The notes: generated from the letters alone by a model not told the origin. Positions 7,914-17,114 are shown, numbered from the stretch's first letter. The stretch is DNA of 39,418 nucleotides from CAYRWM01 sp964428055 (GCA_964428055.1 CAYRWM010000016.1:1-39418); one strand, 5' to 3'. Made by a program: numbers and translations.

Positions 7914-8753
7914 TTATATTGCTTTTTTAAGTAAACATTCTATCGATTCTGAAAGAAGTTTCCCTTCCCTGCGCTCAGAGGCGATAGCTACTTTCTTTAT
8001 GCTGCCGTGATAGTCACTTCCGGAAGTCACATGCAGTCCGTGCCTTTCGGCGATATCGGCAAATCTCTCCGTTTCGCGGTCGCTGTGGGCCGGATAATAT
8101 GCCTCTATGCCCCACAGACCCTTACCGTTATTTCTGTAGGAACTGAATTCATTCACAAGCCCTTCAAGATCATCGGTCCTTATGAATTTGGGATGTGCGA
8201 TCACAGGGTATCCGCCCGCACCCGTTATGAGTGCTATGGCCTCCTCCGGAGAAAGTTTCTCTCTCGGTACATAACAGCTTCCCCTGTCTCCTATATACAG
8301 AGTAAATGCTTCGTCAAAACTCCCGACATAACCCTTTTCGAGCAATGCCTGGGCAATATGAGGCCTTCCTACGGACTGACCTCCCGCATGCTTCAGCACG
8401 TCACCATAGGATATCTTTTTCCCCTCAGCGTTAAGGTTATCCACTATAGCCATCATTCTGTCCGTCCTGCTCTTCTGAAGACGGCGCATCTCATCAAGCA
8501 GACTGGCGTTACTTATATCAAGACCGTATCCCAGTATATGAAGCTCGCCCTCGTATTTTACAGAGAACTCCGCTCCGGTCACATACGGCAGCCCGGCCTT
8601 TCTGGCAGCGCGCACTGCTTCTGCCTGACCTTTTACAGTATCATGATCGGTTATGGATGCGAGCGCAAGCCTGAGCTTGCTGCATTTTTCTATTATCCTC
8701 TTCGGGCTGTCAGTGCCGTCCGAAGCTGTTGAATGCATATGCAGATCGACCAT
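7914..8753 (-). CDS. PHP-domain phosphoesterase (YciV/TrpH type)
   Basis: The 279-residue product is a PHP-domain metal-dependent phosphoesterase. Characterised relatives hydrolyse nucleoside 3',5'-bisphosphates or trim RNA 5' ends. Metal ligands are visible in DLHMHSTASDG (3-13, with HxH at 5-7), ITDHDT (about 34-39), the Glu in TGAEFS, the His in VIAHPKF, and SGSDYHG near the C-terminus. The ATG at 8753 has only a modest purine stretch (GGGAAAG) upstream. A hairpin at 8766-8792 separates it from ftsH. The exact substrate (pAp versus RNA ends) cannot be decided from the sequence. Confidence 0.88.
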   Translation of the reverse strand: MVDLHMHSTASDGTDSPKRIIEKCSKLRLALASITDHDTVKGQAEAVRAARKAGLPYVTGAEFSVKYEGELHILGYGLDISNASLLDEMRRLQKSRTDRMMAIVDNLNAEGKKISYGDVLKHAGGQSVGRPHIAQALLEKGYVGSFDEAFTLYIGDRGSCYVPREKLSPEEAIALITGAGGYPVIAHPKFIRTDDLEGLVNEFSSYRNNGKGLWGIEAYYPAHSDRETERFADIAERHGLHVTSGSDYHGSIKKVAIASERREGKLLSESIECLLKKAI

Positions 8754-8765
8754 ATATCTTTCCCA

Positions 8766-8792
8766 TAAAACAGGGGCTGTTCACCAGCCCCT
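8766..8792 (-). terminator. hairpin terminator or attenuator after ftsH
   Basis: An 8-base stem (AGGGGCTG with CAGCCCCT, loop of five) sits between ftsH and the PHP gene and is followed on the minus strand by GTTTTA. The U-run is short, so read-through into the PHP gene is likely. Confidence 0.65.
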
Positions 8793-8804
8793 ATATACTT
8801 ATTA

Positions 8805-10790
8805 TCACTCTTCGGGTTTGTAATCCTCGTCAAAACCCTTGTCGTCTTTCTCCGGCAGTTCCTCTGCAGGAGCTGCTGGCTGCGGATCCTCTGTGGATAC
8901 GCTCTCCTGAACATTCTCGGCAGGCTTTTCATCCTCATCCAGCTTGCCTGTTGTAAACAACTGCTCGAACTCTTCGCCCGTCAGCTTTTCCTTCTGCATC
9001 AGGACTTCAGCTATCGAACGCAGTTTGTCGATATTATCCTTAAGTATAGACTCAGCACGTGAATAGCATCTTTCGATTATATTCTTTACTTCGCAGTCTA
9101 TCTTAGAAGCGGTCTCCTGAGAGAAATTGCTCTGCTGTGCGAATTCTCTGCCGAGGAATACCTCATGCTCCGATGAAAGGAACACAGGACCGACCTCATC
9201 GCTCATGCCGTACTTTGTTACCATCTCTCTCGCGATATCCGTGGCTCTGTGAAGATCGTTCACAGCACCCGTGGATATGTCATCCAGAGCGATGGATTCG
9301 GCGACTCTGCCGCCGAGCATCATCGTTATCTCATCCACCAGCTTGGAGCGGAATATATGCTGTCTGTCGTTCTCGGGCAGCGTCATAGTATAACCGGCGG
9401 CCATACCGCGCTGTATGACCGATACCTCATGAACGGGATCACAGTGCTCAAGCTCATGCGCCAGTATCGCATGTCCGACCTCATGGATCGCCGTGCAGCG
9501 CTTGTCGTTCTCGGAAACAACGCGGCTCTTTTTCTCGGGTCCCGCAATGACTCTCGTTATAGCCTCTTCTATCTCCTTCATGGAAATAGCATCCAGATTT
9601 CTCCTTGCAGCGAGTATCGCAGCTTCGTTGAGCACATTCTCAAGATCCGCGCCAATAAATCCGGGAGTTCTCTTTGCTATCACGCCGAAATCCACATCGG
9701 GTGCAAGAGGTTTGCCCTTGGCATGCACTTTCAGTATCTCTTCACGGCCCTTGATATCAGGATACTGGACAACTATCTGCCTGTCGAACCTGCCGGGTCT
9801 CAGCAGGGCGGGATCCAGTATATCTTTCCTGTTTGTTGCGGCCATGACTATTATGCCTTCATTGACATTGAAACCGTCCATCTCAACAAGGAGCTGGTTT
9901 AATGTCTGCTCTCTCTCATCGTGTCCGCCGCCGAGACCTGCGCCTCTCTGCCTGCCGACAGCGTCGATCTCATCGATGAACACTATACAGGGAGAGTTCT
10001 TCTTTGCGTCATTGAAAAGGTCTCTTACTCTTGATGCGCCGACACCGACGAACATCTCAACAAAATCCGAACCTGATATTGAGAAGAACGGAACGTTTGC
10101 CTCGCCCGCGACCGCCTTTGCGAGCAGCGTTTTGCCGCCGCCGGGAGGTCCTACGAGAAGCACGCCCTTGGGTATGCGCGCACCCAGTCTTGAGAACTTC
10201 GCGGGAGCTTTCAGGAACTGGACTATCTCCTGCAGTTCCTCTTTCTCCTCATCCGCACCCGCGACATCATCAAATGTCTTGTTTGTGTCGCTGCCGTTGG
10301 TCATACGCGCACGGCTCTTGCCGAACTGCATGGCGTTGCCGGCTCCGCCAGATCTTGCCTGTCTCATTATGAACATAAACATTATGAGGAGCAGTATGAT
10401 CGGAATCAGGTACGGGAAGAAAGCGGTGAAGAAGTTCGCTTCCTCAGGCGCTATGTAATTGAGCTTAAAGGGGTATTTAAGCGGATCCTCTGTACCGGAA
10501 ACCGCCGCCATATCAAGGTTGAACTGGGCGACGGAAGGTATCCTCGCCTTGAAGTCAAACTTCTGCGGGAAATCCGTATCCAGTATCGTGGAATCCTTAT
10601 ATCTGCCGTATATATCATACTCCTGTATGCATATATCCTTTATATCGGAAGCCTCAGCCTTTTCCAGAAACTCGTTGTATTCCAGTTCATCCGGAACATT
10701 GTAGTCCGTGAAGTTCATGAACTGAGCGAATATTATAACGAGAACTATCACGATGATAAGTATGAGAGGCCCTCGCATAAAACTAGACAA
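8805..10790 (-). CDS. ftsH: ATP-dependent zinc metalloprotease FtsH
   Basis: FtsH is a membrane AAA+ protease that degrades unstable regulators and misfolded membrane proteins as a hexamer. The 661-residue product has two membrane segments (about 8-24 and 124-142) flanking an extracytoplasmic domain. It has Walker A GPPGGGKT (214-221), Walker B IVFIDEID, pore loop FVEMFVGVG, the second region of homology ending RPGRFDR, and zinc motif HEVGH (436-440), a variant of the usual HEAGH. The tail is acidic and Pro-rich. The start is TTG at 10790 with AAGGAGG eight bases upstream; the next ATG (10778) is too far from it. It has its own promoter and lies downstream of tilS-hpt, the classic Firmicutes order. 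Confidence 0.96.
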   Translation of the reverse strand: MSSFMRGPLILIIVIVLVIIFAQFMNFTDYNVPDELEYNEFLEKAEASDIKDICIQEYDIYGRYKDSTILDTDFPQKFDFKARIPSVAQFNLDMAAVSGTEDPLKYPFKLNYIAPEEANFFTAFFPYLIPIILLLIMFMFIMRQARSGGAGNAMQFGKSRARMTNGSDTNKTFDDVAGADEEKEELQEIVQFLKAPAKFSRLGARIPKGVLLVGPPGGGKTLLAKAVAGEANVPFFSISGSDFVEMFVGVGASRVRDLFNDAKKNSPCIVFIDEIDAVGRQRGAGLGGGHDEREQTLNQLLVEMDGFNVNEGIIVMAATNRKDILDPALLRPGRFDRQIVVQYPDIKGREEILKVHAKGKPLAPDVDFGVIAKRTPGFIGADLENVLNEAAILAARRNLDAISMKEIEEAITRVIAGPEKKSRVVSENDKRCTAIHEVGHAILAHELEHCDPVHEVSVIQRGMAAGYTMTLPENDRQHIFRSKLVDEITMMLGGRVAESIALDDISTGAVNDLHRATDIAREMVTKYGMSDEVGPVFLSSEHEVFLGREFAQQSNFSQETASKIDCEVKNIIERCYSRAESILKDNIDKLRSIAEVLMQKEKLTGEEFEQLFTTGKLDEDEKPAENVQESVSTEDPQPAAPAEELPEKDDKGFDEDYKPEE

Positions 10791-10826
10791 TCAAATGTCC
10801 TCCTTAGGAAATCTAATACATGTCAC

Positions 10827-10856
10827 ATTATATCACAGTCTTTTTCTCTTAATCAA
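10827..10856 (-). promoter_or_regulatory. promoter for ftsH
   Basis: Minus-strand TTGATT (10851-10856), an 18-base spacer and TATAAT (10827-10832) preceded by TGA form an extended -10 promoter in the hpt-ftsH gap. Confidence 0.65.
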
Positions 10857-10873
10857 ACTTGGGCAGACTGCGA

Positions 10874-11425
10874 TCATTCATATATCTCGGGTTTGAGCAC
10901 ACCTATCTGACGGTAGTTTCTGTACTTTTCGGCGTAATCGAGACCGTATCCCACAACGAACTCGTTCGGGATCTTGAACAGCGTGTACTTGACATCAACA
11001 GGGGTTACTCTCCTGTCGACCTTGTCCAGGAGCACGCATATCTCTATGCTCTCGGGCTCTCTTCCTGAGAGCAGCTTTCTGAGCTGTCTTAAAGTGATCC
11101 CGGTATCTATTATGTCCTCAACTATGAGAACGCTCTTGCCTTTAATGTCAGTCTGCAGATCGTACAGTATGCTGACGTTGCCCGTAGACTGTGCGCCGTT
11201 GCCGTAGCTGGATGTCGCCATAAACTCCATATCGACCGGTATGGTCACGTTGCGCATGAGATCGCTGAAGAATATGCAGCATCCCCTGAGGATACATATA
11301 GCTACAAGATCCTTGCCCGCGTAATCTTTGGATATCTGGGCAGCGACCTCTTTGACCTTTGCCTGGATCTCCTCTTCTGTTATGAGGACCTCCCTTATGT
11401 CTCTTTCAGTATAGTTCTGTTCCAT
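10874..11425 (-). CDS. hpt: hypoxanthine phosphoribosyltransferase
   Basis: Hpt salvages hypoxanthine (and often guanine) with PRPP. The 183-residue product has the PRPP motif VLIVEDIIDTGITL near 100-113, the flexible-loop SSYGNGAQSTG region, and the C-terminal base-recognition part FVVGYGLDYAEKYRN. The length is normal. The ATG at 11425 has AAAGGGGA about six bases upstream, and it starts 13 bases after the tilS stop, so the two are co-transcribed. Confidence 0.95.
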   Translation of the reverse strand: MEQNYTERDIREVLITEEEIQAKVKEVAAQISKDYAGKDLVAICILRGCCIFFSDLMRNVTIPVDMEFMATSSYGNGAQSTGNVSILYDLQTDIKGKSVLIVEDIIDTGITLRQLRKLLSGREPESIEICVLLDKVDRRVTPVDVKYTLFKIPNEFVVGYGLDYAEKYRNYRQIGVLKPEIYE

Positions 11426-11438
11426 ATCATATCCCCTT

Positions 11439-12737
11439 TCAGTCTTTTATATTTTTCAAAGCGACATATTCACCCGTGTCAGTCACTTTATAATCATCAG
11501 ATATATTGTACCCTACTACCCAGATTATCTCACTGCCGTATGCAAGCAGCGGGATCCCGTCTCTTTTATCCGCCGGGATCTTCATGTCTATGAAGTAATC
11601 CTTGAGTTTCTTCATCTTGCCGCCGAGCGGATGGAACATGTCCCCCGTCTTACGCGTGCGCACAACCGAGCCCTCAGGTATGCATCTTAAGAATTCCTCG
11701 TTTCTGTCATCATTTACGGCAAAAGGAACTCCGTCCTCCGTCAGGATCCTTCCGCCCGGGTAAACGGTCTTCTTTTCAAATGGTACACAGAAACAGTCTG
11801 TTTCGCCGTCTTTTCTGAATATAACGATCCTGCCGTACTCAAAGCGCGCATAGCAGCCGTTCTTTATATGCTTTTCGGCTCCGGTCCTCTGAAGGGACAG
11901 TATCTCGCCGTAGTGTTCCTTTTCTATATCTATCATCTGCCCTATATGGCAGAACATGCGGTACAGGACGTGCTGTGCGACCGGCTCGGGGACCGCGAGC
12001 AGGTCATCCCGCGATACTGAAGCCCTCCCGTCACCTAATTCCACATCGACCTCGTCCGCCGCATCCCCGATCATCTTCATCACGGACGCAGCATTCTCCG
12101 ACAGCCTTATGATAGCCAGGTCCGCATTCGGATTGACCTTTCTGAGAACCGGCATGACCTCGCTCCTCACCCTGTTCCGGGAATACCTGGTATCGCTGTT
12201 GGTGCTGTCTGTAATATACGGTATGTCATTGGATGCGGCATATTCCTCTATCTCGGCGCGGGTCACGCACAGGAATGGTCTCACGATGCAGCCGTTCCGT
12301 TTAGGTATTCCGGTAAGGCCCTTTATCCCTGTCCCCCGCAGTATATGCTGAAGTACCGTTTCGACATTGTCATCCATGTGATGGGCAGTAGCAATGCTTC
12401 TAAAGCCCTGAGACGAAAGAAAGTCGTACCTCATCAGCCTCGCCGCAGTCTCTATACTGCACTTGTTGTCAGCACTGTAAGCCGGTATGTCCCCGTGTCC
12501 TACGATGCACGGTATGCCGTTTTTTTCGCACTGATCCTTAACGAACGCCGCGTCAGACACCGACTCCTCGCCCCTTATGCCGTGTTCGAAATGCAGTGCC
12601 GTAACGTCATATCCGAGTTTTTTCAACAAAAAAAGCAAGACCATCGAATCCGCTCCTCCGGAGACAGCGACGCCGATGGAATCGCCCTTTTCAAAAAGAT
12701 CATTATCCCTGATGTATTTTTCTACCCTATTTTCCAT
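11439..12737 (-). CDS. tilS: tRNA(Ile)-lysidine synthetase
   Basis: TilS adds lysine to C34 of the CAU-anticodon tRNA-Ile so that it reads AUA. The 432-residue product has the PP-loop SGGADS (26-31), the HFEHGIRGEES segment, and AHHMDDNVETVL, followed by the C-terminal TilS domains (HPLGGKMKKLKDYFIDMKIP). The ATG at 12737 lies 15 bases after the ACT-gene stop with only a weak ribosome site. AUA codons are common in this window, consistent with a need for the enzyme. Confidence 0.94.
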   Translation of the reverse strand: MENRVEKYIRDNDLFEKGDSIGVAVSGGADSMVLLFLLKKLGYDVTALHFEHGIRGEESVSDAAFVKDQCEKNGIPCIVGHGDIPAYSADNKCSIETAARLMRYDFLSSQGFRSIATAHHMDDNVETVLQHILRGTGIKGLTGIPKRNGCIVRPFLCVTRAEIEEYAASNDIPYITDSTNSDTRYSRNRVRSEVMPVLRKVNPNADLAIIRLSENAASVMKMIGDAADEVDVELGDGRASVSRDDLLAVPEPVAQHVLYRMFCHIGQMIDIEKEHYGEILSLQRTGAEKHIKNGCYARFEYGRIVIFRKDGETDCFCVPFEKKTVYPGGRILTEDGVPFAVNDDRNEEFLRCIPEGSVVRTRKTGDMFHPLGGKMKKLKDYFIDMKIPADKRDGIPLLAYGSEIIWVVGYNISDDYKVTDTGEYVALKNIKD

Positions 12738-12752
12738 ACATGACCGGACTTA

Positions 12753-13127
12753 TCACTGAACCACCGGATAACCCGTCGTGATCAGAGCATCTATCGCCTT
12801 TTCCATATACTCTCTCTTTACGAGGAAGTAATCCGTGTTGAACGTTGAGAGCGCGAACAGAGGAACATCCCTCTTCGCGAGCGCCGTAGATATCTCCGCG
12901 ATAAGACCGACGATATCGAAATCGAGTTTGCCTCTCATCTCGAACATGATCCATTCCTTGGAGACTTCATACGCGGTCTCCGGAACTTCCTCAACCTTGC
13001 ACACAAGGGATATCTCCTTGTCAGTATGACTGACAGAGCAGAATCCGGCGATCTTGAACAGATCCGGAAGAGAAGACAGTTTGCATATAGCGTATCTCTC
13101 TTTTCTAACGCAAATCATCAATTCCAT
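12753..13127 (-). CDS. ACT-domain protein (COG3603-like)
   Basis: The 124-residue product looks like a small two-lobe ACT protein similar to regulatory parts of aspartokinase. The second half (FDIVGLIAEISTALAKRDV then STFNTDYFLVKRE) shows the ACT pattern. I chose ATG 13127 because AGGGG lies eight bases upstream; the longer open frame to 13283 overlaps yhbY in another frame. It lies between yhbY and tilS with gaps of 11 and 15 bases. The ligand, probably an amino acid, and the role are unknown. Confidence 0.85.
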   Translation of the reverse strand: MELMICVRKERYAICKLSSLPDLFKIAGFCSVSHTDKEISLVCKVEEVPETAYEVSKEWIMFEMRGKLDFDIVGLIAEISTALAKRDVPLFALSTFNTDYFLVKREYMEKAIDALITTGYPVVQ

Positions 13128-13138
13128 AATGCATACCC

Positions 13139-13420
13139 CTATAGACCAAGAATATTGTCTTCCGACATTCTGTAAAGCACAAACTTCCTGCCTGTGCATG
13201 AAATTCCATCTGCACCCAGCGCCTCGCACAGTGCGTCGCTGGCCTGCCTCGCAGTCAGCTCGCAGTTCTGCTGGACGCTGCATTTAATGAGCTCTCTGGC
13301 GGTCAGAGCCTGATCCGCCGATTCTATGACATTAGCGGTCAGACCGTCCTTGCCTATATATAAAACACAATCAAGCGGCTGCGCCATGCTGCGCAGTCTG
13401 GCTCTCAGCTTTCCATTCAT
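13139..13420 (-). CDS. yhbY: ribosome-associated RNA-binding protein YhbY
   Basis: The 93-residue product is a single CRS1-YhbY RNA-binding domain with the signature IGKDGLT (22-28), LTARELIKC and the C-terminal GRKFVLYR strand. The family binds pre-50S particles. The ATG at 13420 is three bases after the obg stop, with GGAG seven bases upstream inside the obg end. Pairing with obg, another 50S assembly factor, is a common Firmicutes arrangement. Confidence 0.93.
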   Translation of the reverse strand: MNGKLRARLRSMAQPLDCVLYIGKDGLTANVIESADQALTARELIKCSVQQNCELTARQASDALCEALGADGISCTGRKFVLYRMSEDNILGL

Positions 13421-13423
13421 ATC

Positions 13424-14689
13424 TTACTCCAAAAAATCGAATTCTTCCAGTCCCATACGAACGGTGTCGCCGTCTTTTGCACCTTTGTCCTTCAGTGCTT
13501 TTATTATACCATAATCCAGGAGCAATTTCTGGAAATGGCGCATGGAATCGGTATCGTTCGGATCTATCCTTGCAAATATGTCGTCAACGAGACTTCCGTC
13601 TATCACATAAACCCCGTCCTCCACGGAGACAGTATAGTCGGCGCCCGAGTCATTGATAGCCCATTCCTCGACAACGCCTTCGTCTTCCACTATCCTCTCT
13701 TCGGGTATATCCTTAAGCCTTGACGCTATAGCGTAAAGCAGTTCCTTAACGCCTGCGCCTGTCGCAGCGGATATCTCATATATCTCGCTTTCCGGAAGGG
13801 CCGAGCGGAACGCTTCCGCATTCTCATCCGCTCCCGGTATATCGGTCTTGTTGAGCGCTATTATCTCGGGCCTTTCCGCAAGCTTTCCGCTGTATAAAGA
13901 CAGTTCCTCACGGATGGCATGATAATCGCTCACTGGATCCCTGCCCTCGCAGCCGGATATATCAACGACGTGAACGATGAGCCTTGTCCTCTCAACATGC
14001 CTTAAGAAATCATGTCCGAGGCCAGCGCCTTCATGCGCGCCCTCTATGAGTCCGGGGATATCGGCTATTATAAAACTCGTGTCATCAATCCTCGCAACAC
14101 CCAGGTTCGGGTGGAGCGTAGTAAAATGATAGTTCTCTATACGGGGTCTCGCCGATGTGAGACACGACAGCAGCGTTGACTTACCGACGTTCGGAAAACC
14201 TGCCAGCCCGACATCTGCTATGGATTTGAGCTCAAGCACCACCTCGTGCTGCTTTGTCTTCCTGCCAGGCGTCGAGAACCTGGGTGTCTGCCTCGTCGAA
14301 GTTGAGAACCTTGAATTGCCCAGACCGCCGCGCCCGCCGTAAAGCACCGTTTTTCTGGCACCGGGCCGCATATCGGCAACGACCTTTCCGCTCTCTGCGT
14401 CAGTGACCACCGTTCCCTCAGGGACCGCGATCACAAGGTCTTCGCCCCTCTTCCCTCTCATGAACCTCTTTCCGCCGTTTCCGCCGCGTTCAGCGGAGTA
14501 CTTTGACTTGAACCTGAAATCCATAAGGGTGTGCATATTGCTGTCGGCGACGAATACCACATCCCCGCCGTTGCCGCCGTCACCGCCGTCCGGTCCGCCC
14601 TTGGGCACGTATTTCTCTCTGTGAAGCGATACGGCACCGTCGCCGCCGTCGCCTGCTTTTATTGTAATCTTTACCTTGTCTACAATCAT
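13424..14689 (-). CDS. obg: GTPase Obg
   Basis: Obg is a large-subunit assembly and stress-signalling GTPase. The 421-residue product has the Gly-rich Obg fold (1-158, GDGGDGAVS and PDGGDGGNGGDV), G1 GFPNVGKS (164-171), G3 DIPG (210-213), NKTD (280-283) and a C-terminal OCT domain (about 345-421). The ATG at 14689 overlaps the nth stop by four bases (ATGA), which implies translational coupling. Unlike many Firmicutes, it is not directly behind rpmA here. Confidence 0.96.
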   Translation of the reverse strand: MIVDKVKITIKAGDGGDGAVSLHREKYVPKGGPDGGDGGNGGDVVFVADSNMHTLMDFRFKSKYSAERGGNGGKRFMRGKRGEDLVIAVPEGTVVTDAESGKVVADMRPGARKTVLYGGRGGLGNSRFSTSTRQTPRFSTPGRKTKQHEVVLELKSIADVGLAGFPNVGKSTLLSCLTSARPRIENYHFTTLHPNLGVARIDDTSFIIADIPGLIEGAHEGAGLGHDFLRHVERTRLIVHVVDISGCEGRDPVSDYHAIREELSLYSGKLAERPEIIALNKTDIPGADENAEAFRSALPESEIYEISAATGAGVKELLYAIASRLKDIPEERIVEDEGVVEEWAINDSGADYTVSVEDGVYVIDGSLVDDIFARIDPNDTDSMRHFQKLLLDYGIIKALKDKGAKDGDTVRMGLEEFDFLE

Positions 14690-15315
14690 TTTTTCGTGTA
14701 ATACACGCAGATGTCATTTAACAGACAGTCAGCGCATTTCGGTCTTTGCGAGCTGCACACTCTGCGTCCGTGCCATATGAGCCAGTGGTGTGCGTCAGAC
14801 CAGTCCTTCTCGGGGATCACGGAGCAAAGATCCCTTTCGACCACATCCGGATTCCCGGACTCGGAAAACCCGAGTCTTCTTGCGACTCTGCCCACATGCG
14901 TATCCACGGGCATTGCCGGCAGACCGAAACCGAATGCTCTTACAACGTTTGCTGTCTTTCTGCCGACACCGGGGAGCTGTGTCAGGCTCTCCATGTCCTC
15001 AGGGACCTCTCCTCCGAACTCGTCCCTCAGCATGGCTGCGCATGCGATGATGTTTTTAGCCTTGTTTCTGTAAAAGCCGCAGCTCCTTATGCAATCCTCG
15101 ACATCCTTTATATCCGCCTCAGCCTGACTCGCGGCATCCGGATACAGTCTGAACAGATCCTTTGTCACGATGTTCACTCTTTTGTCTGTACACTGAGCGG
15201 CGAGTATGGTCGCTATGAGGAGTTCGTAAGGGTTGCTGAACTCCAGCGCGGAAGTTTCCTCTCCGTATTCTTTTTTAAGACGGCTAAGAACCGTATCAAA
15301 GTACTTTTTATCCAT
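14686..15315 (-). CDS. nth: endonuclease III
   Basis: Nth is a bifunctional DNA glycosylase/AP lyase for oxidised pyrimidines. The 209-residue product has the helix-hairpin-helix LPGVGRKTANV with catalytic K120, the catalytic Asp D138 (PVDTHVGR), and the [4Fe-4S] ligands C187, C194, C197 and C203. The ATG at 15315 is two bases after the ctpA stop. It is part of a run of repair genes in one packed transcription unit. Confidence 0.95.
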   Translation of the reverse strand: MDKKYFDTVLSRLKKEYGEETSALEFSNPYELLIATILAAQCTDKRVNIVTKDLFRLYPDAASQAEADIKDVEDCIRSCGFYRNKAKNIIACAAMLRDEFGGEVPEDMESLTQLPGVGRKTANVVRAFGFGLPAMPVDTHVGRVARRLGFSESGNPDVVERDLCSVIPEKDWSDAHHWLIWHGRRVCSSQRPKCADCLLNDICVYYTKK

Positions 15316-15317
15316 AA

Positions 15318-16538
15318 TCAGTCCGCTATCTGGAGCTGTCTGTCCAGATAGGTTATCGCAGCCTGAAGCTGGGTATCGGTCTCAAACGTCAGCTTCTCAT
15401 CTCCGTTCAGGACTTCATCCGGCAGGTTGACCTCGTAATCCGGGGTTATGCCCGTGCCGTTGATGCAGGTCCCGTTGGGAGTATAGTATACGGATGACGT
15501 CACCTTGACACCGCCGCCGCTGTAAGGCATATCGACTATGCTCTGCACAACACCTTTACCGTATGTAACAGTGCCTACCACATAGCCTCTCTTATTGTCC
15601 TGCAGCGCACCGGCCAGTATCTCGGAAGAGGACGCCGAAGCGCCGTTCACTATAACGGCGAGCGGAAGCTCATTGTGAGCCGCATCCGAAAAATGATCCG
15701 TTCTGTTGCCTTCCCTGTCCACAGTATAGAATATCAGACTGTCGCCGAGAAGCATATCCGCTATCTTTGTACACTCATTCACCGAACCGCCGCGGTTGTT
15801 CCTGACATCCACAATCAGTCCTTCCGCACTGTTGTCCTCGGCAAACTTAAGCGCCTTCTCAAAGTCAGCAGCAGCTTCTCCGTGGAACTTGTCTATCAGA
15901 ACGTAGCAGAGATTGTCATACATTGTGTAGTATACGAACTGCCTCTGCAGCTCCGCTCTCACGATCTCGACATCCCTCTCTTCACCGTCGTGTATAACAG
16001 TGAGTTTGACAGGCGTTCCGACCGGGCCTTCTATTGCCTCTACTATCTCGCTGGGCTCGGAGCCTGCGATCACAACGCCGTCCACCGATTTCAGGATATC
16101 ACCGATCATGATTCCGGCTTTCTCGGCAGGGCTGTCTTCCAGGACATTTACAACGACCGTGTCGCCTGTATCCGCATCCTTTGCGAGCGATACGCCTATA
16201 CCCACGTATGTGCCTTCATTAAGATCGTTGTATTCCTTGTACTCCTCTTCTGTATAGTAGACGCTGTACGGATCATCAAGGGCTTCAACCATGCCCTTTA
16301 GCGCGCCGTTGACCAGTGTCTCCTCTTCCACGTCCTTATAGTAATACTTTGTTATGATATCCTCGAGATCGCTCAGGTCAAGCAGTTCGGATATCCTGTC
16401 GTATTTTTCCTCGCTCAGTCTGAGTTCAGTTGTCTTGGCGGTATTGCTGCCTACGTACAGAGTCGTCAAAAGCCATGTGAAGACACATGCTGTCGCAGCC
16501 ACTATACAGCAGATAAATGCTACATGCCTTCTTTCCAA
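15318..16538 (-). CDS. ctpA: S41-family carboxy-terminal processing protease
   Basis: This 406-residue secreted or membrane-anchored protease has an N-terminal hydrophobic anchor (7-29), a PDZ domain (about 105-195) and an S41 core. Catalytic residues are Ser303 in NGASASSSEI and Lys328 in TYGKGVVQS. The start is TTG at 16538 with AAGGAGG seven bases upstream. It lies 12 bases after the second UDG-like gene. The C-terminal peptidoglycan-binding domain found in some relatives is not obvious here. The substrate is unknown. Confidence 0.92.
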   Translation of the reverse strand: MERRHVAFICCIVAATACVFTWLLTTLYVGSNTAKTTELRLSEEKYDRISELLDLSDLEDIITKYYYKDVEEETLVNGALKGMVEALDDPYSVYYTEEEYKEYNDLNEGTYVGIGVSLAKDADTGDTVVVNVLEDSPAEKAGIMIGDILKSVDGVVIAGSEPSEIVEAIEGPVGTPVKLTVIHDGEERDVEIVRAELQRQFVYYTMYDNLCYVLIDKFHGEAAADFEKALKFAEDNSAEGLIVDVRNNRGGSVNECTKIADMLLGDSLIFYTVDREGNRTDHFSDAAHNELPLAVIVNGASASSSEILAGALQDNKRGYVVGTVTYGKGVVQSIVDMPYSGGGVKVTSSVYYTPNGTCINGTGITPDYEVNLPDEVLNGDEKLTFETDTQLQAAITYLDRQLQIAD

Positions 16539-16550
16539 AACACTTCCTCC

Positions 16551-17114
16551 TTATCGGCGGGCATCTTTTATAAGCCCCGCAAGTACCCTTAAGTCCTCTT
16601 TATATGTATCCTTAAGGGCACGGTTATATATTATGCTGGCAGGATGATACAGCGGAAACAGTATCATGCCGCCGTAAGTATCATACGGCCTTCCGTGCAT
16701 ATCTCCTATGCAGGCTCTCATGTCGCCGAGCCAGCTCCTAAGAGGAGTGTTGCCCAGCGTAACAACAAATGACGGCCCGATCTCTCTTACCTCATCCATA
16801 AGAAGATCGCGCTCCGCGAATATCTCATCCCTGGACGGTGTCCTGTTGGAAACGGTGCCCTTGAGACTAACCTTTACGGGACGGAACTTGACCGCATTAG
16901 TAATATACACGCGATTTCTCTCAATCCCTACTGCGGACAGAAACTCATCAAGGTTCTTCCCCGCCTTGCCAACGAAGGGCCTGCCCTCAGCAATCTCTTT
17001 TTTTCCGGGAGCTTCCCCTATCAGAACGATATCCGCACCTGTATCTCCGTCGCCCGGGACAAACTCCCGGCCTTTATGGAACTCGGCGAACCGGACCTTC
17101 ATACCGTCAGTCAT
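16551..17114 (-). CDS. uracil-DNA glycosylase-superfamily protein without Fe-S cysteines
   Basis: The 187-residue product has the UDG-superfamily fold motifs GEAPGKKE (33-40), GRPFVGKAGK (44-53), ITNAVKFRP (71-79) and YHPASIIYN (about 157-165). It lacks the four cysteines that bind the cluster in family-4 enzymes: the CxxC near the N-terminus is absent, and the equivalent of C85 in its neighbour is F78. It starts inside the end of the upstream UDG gene with an eight-base overlap, so the two are translationally coupled. It may be a diverged glycosylase with a different base or an accessory role; activity is not shown by the sequence. Confidence 0.85.
   Translation of the reverse strand: MTDGMKVRFAEFHKGREFVPGDGDTGADIVLIGEAPGKKEIAEGRPFVGKAGKNLDEFLSAVGIERNRVYITNAVKFRPVKVSLKGTVSNRTPSRDEIFAERDLLMDEVREIGPSFVVTLGNTPLRSWLGDMRACIGDMHGRPYDTYGGMILFPLYHPASIIYNRALKDTYKEDLRVLAGLIKDARR

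Noticed and set aside
9493..10458. Plus-strand frame of 321 codons
   Set aside because: It is antisense to the ftsH AAA+ domain, has no ribosome site, and mirrors conserved ftsH codons.
13128..13283. Longer N-terminus of the ACT gene
   Set aside because: It would overlap yhbY in another frame; a ribosome site supports the start at 13127.
14711..15351. Plus-strand frames opposite nth
   Set aside because: nth has a complete family signature with catalytic and cluster residues; these are shadows.
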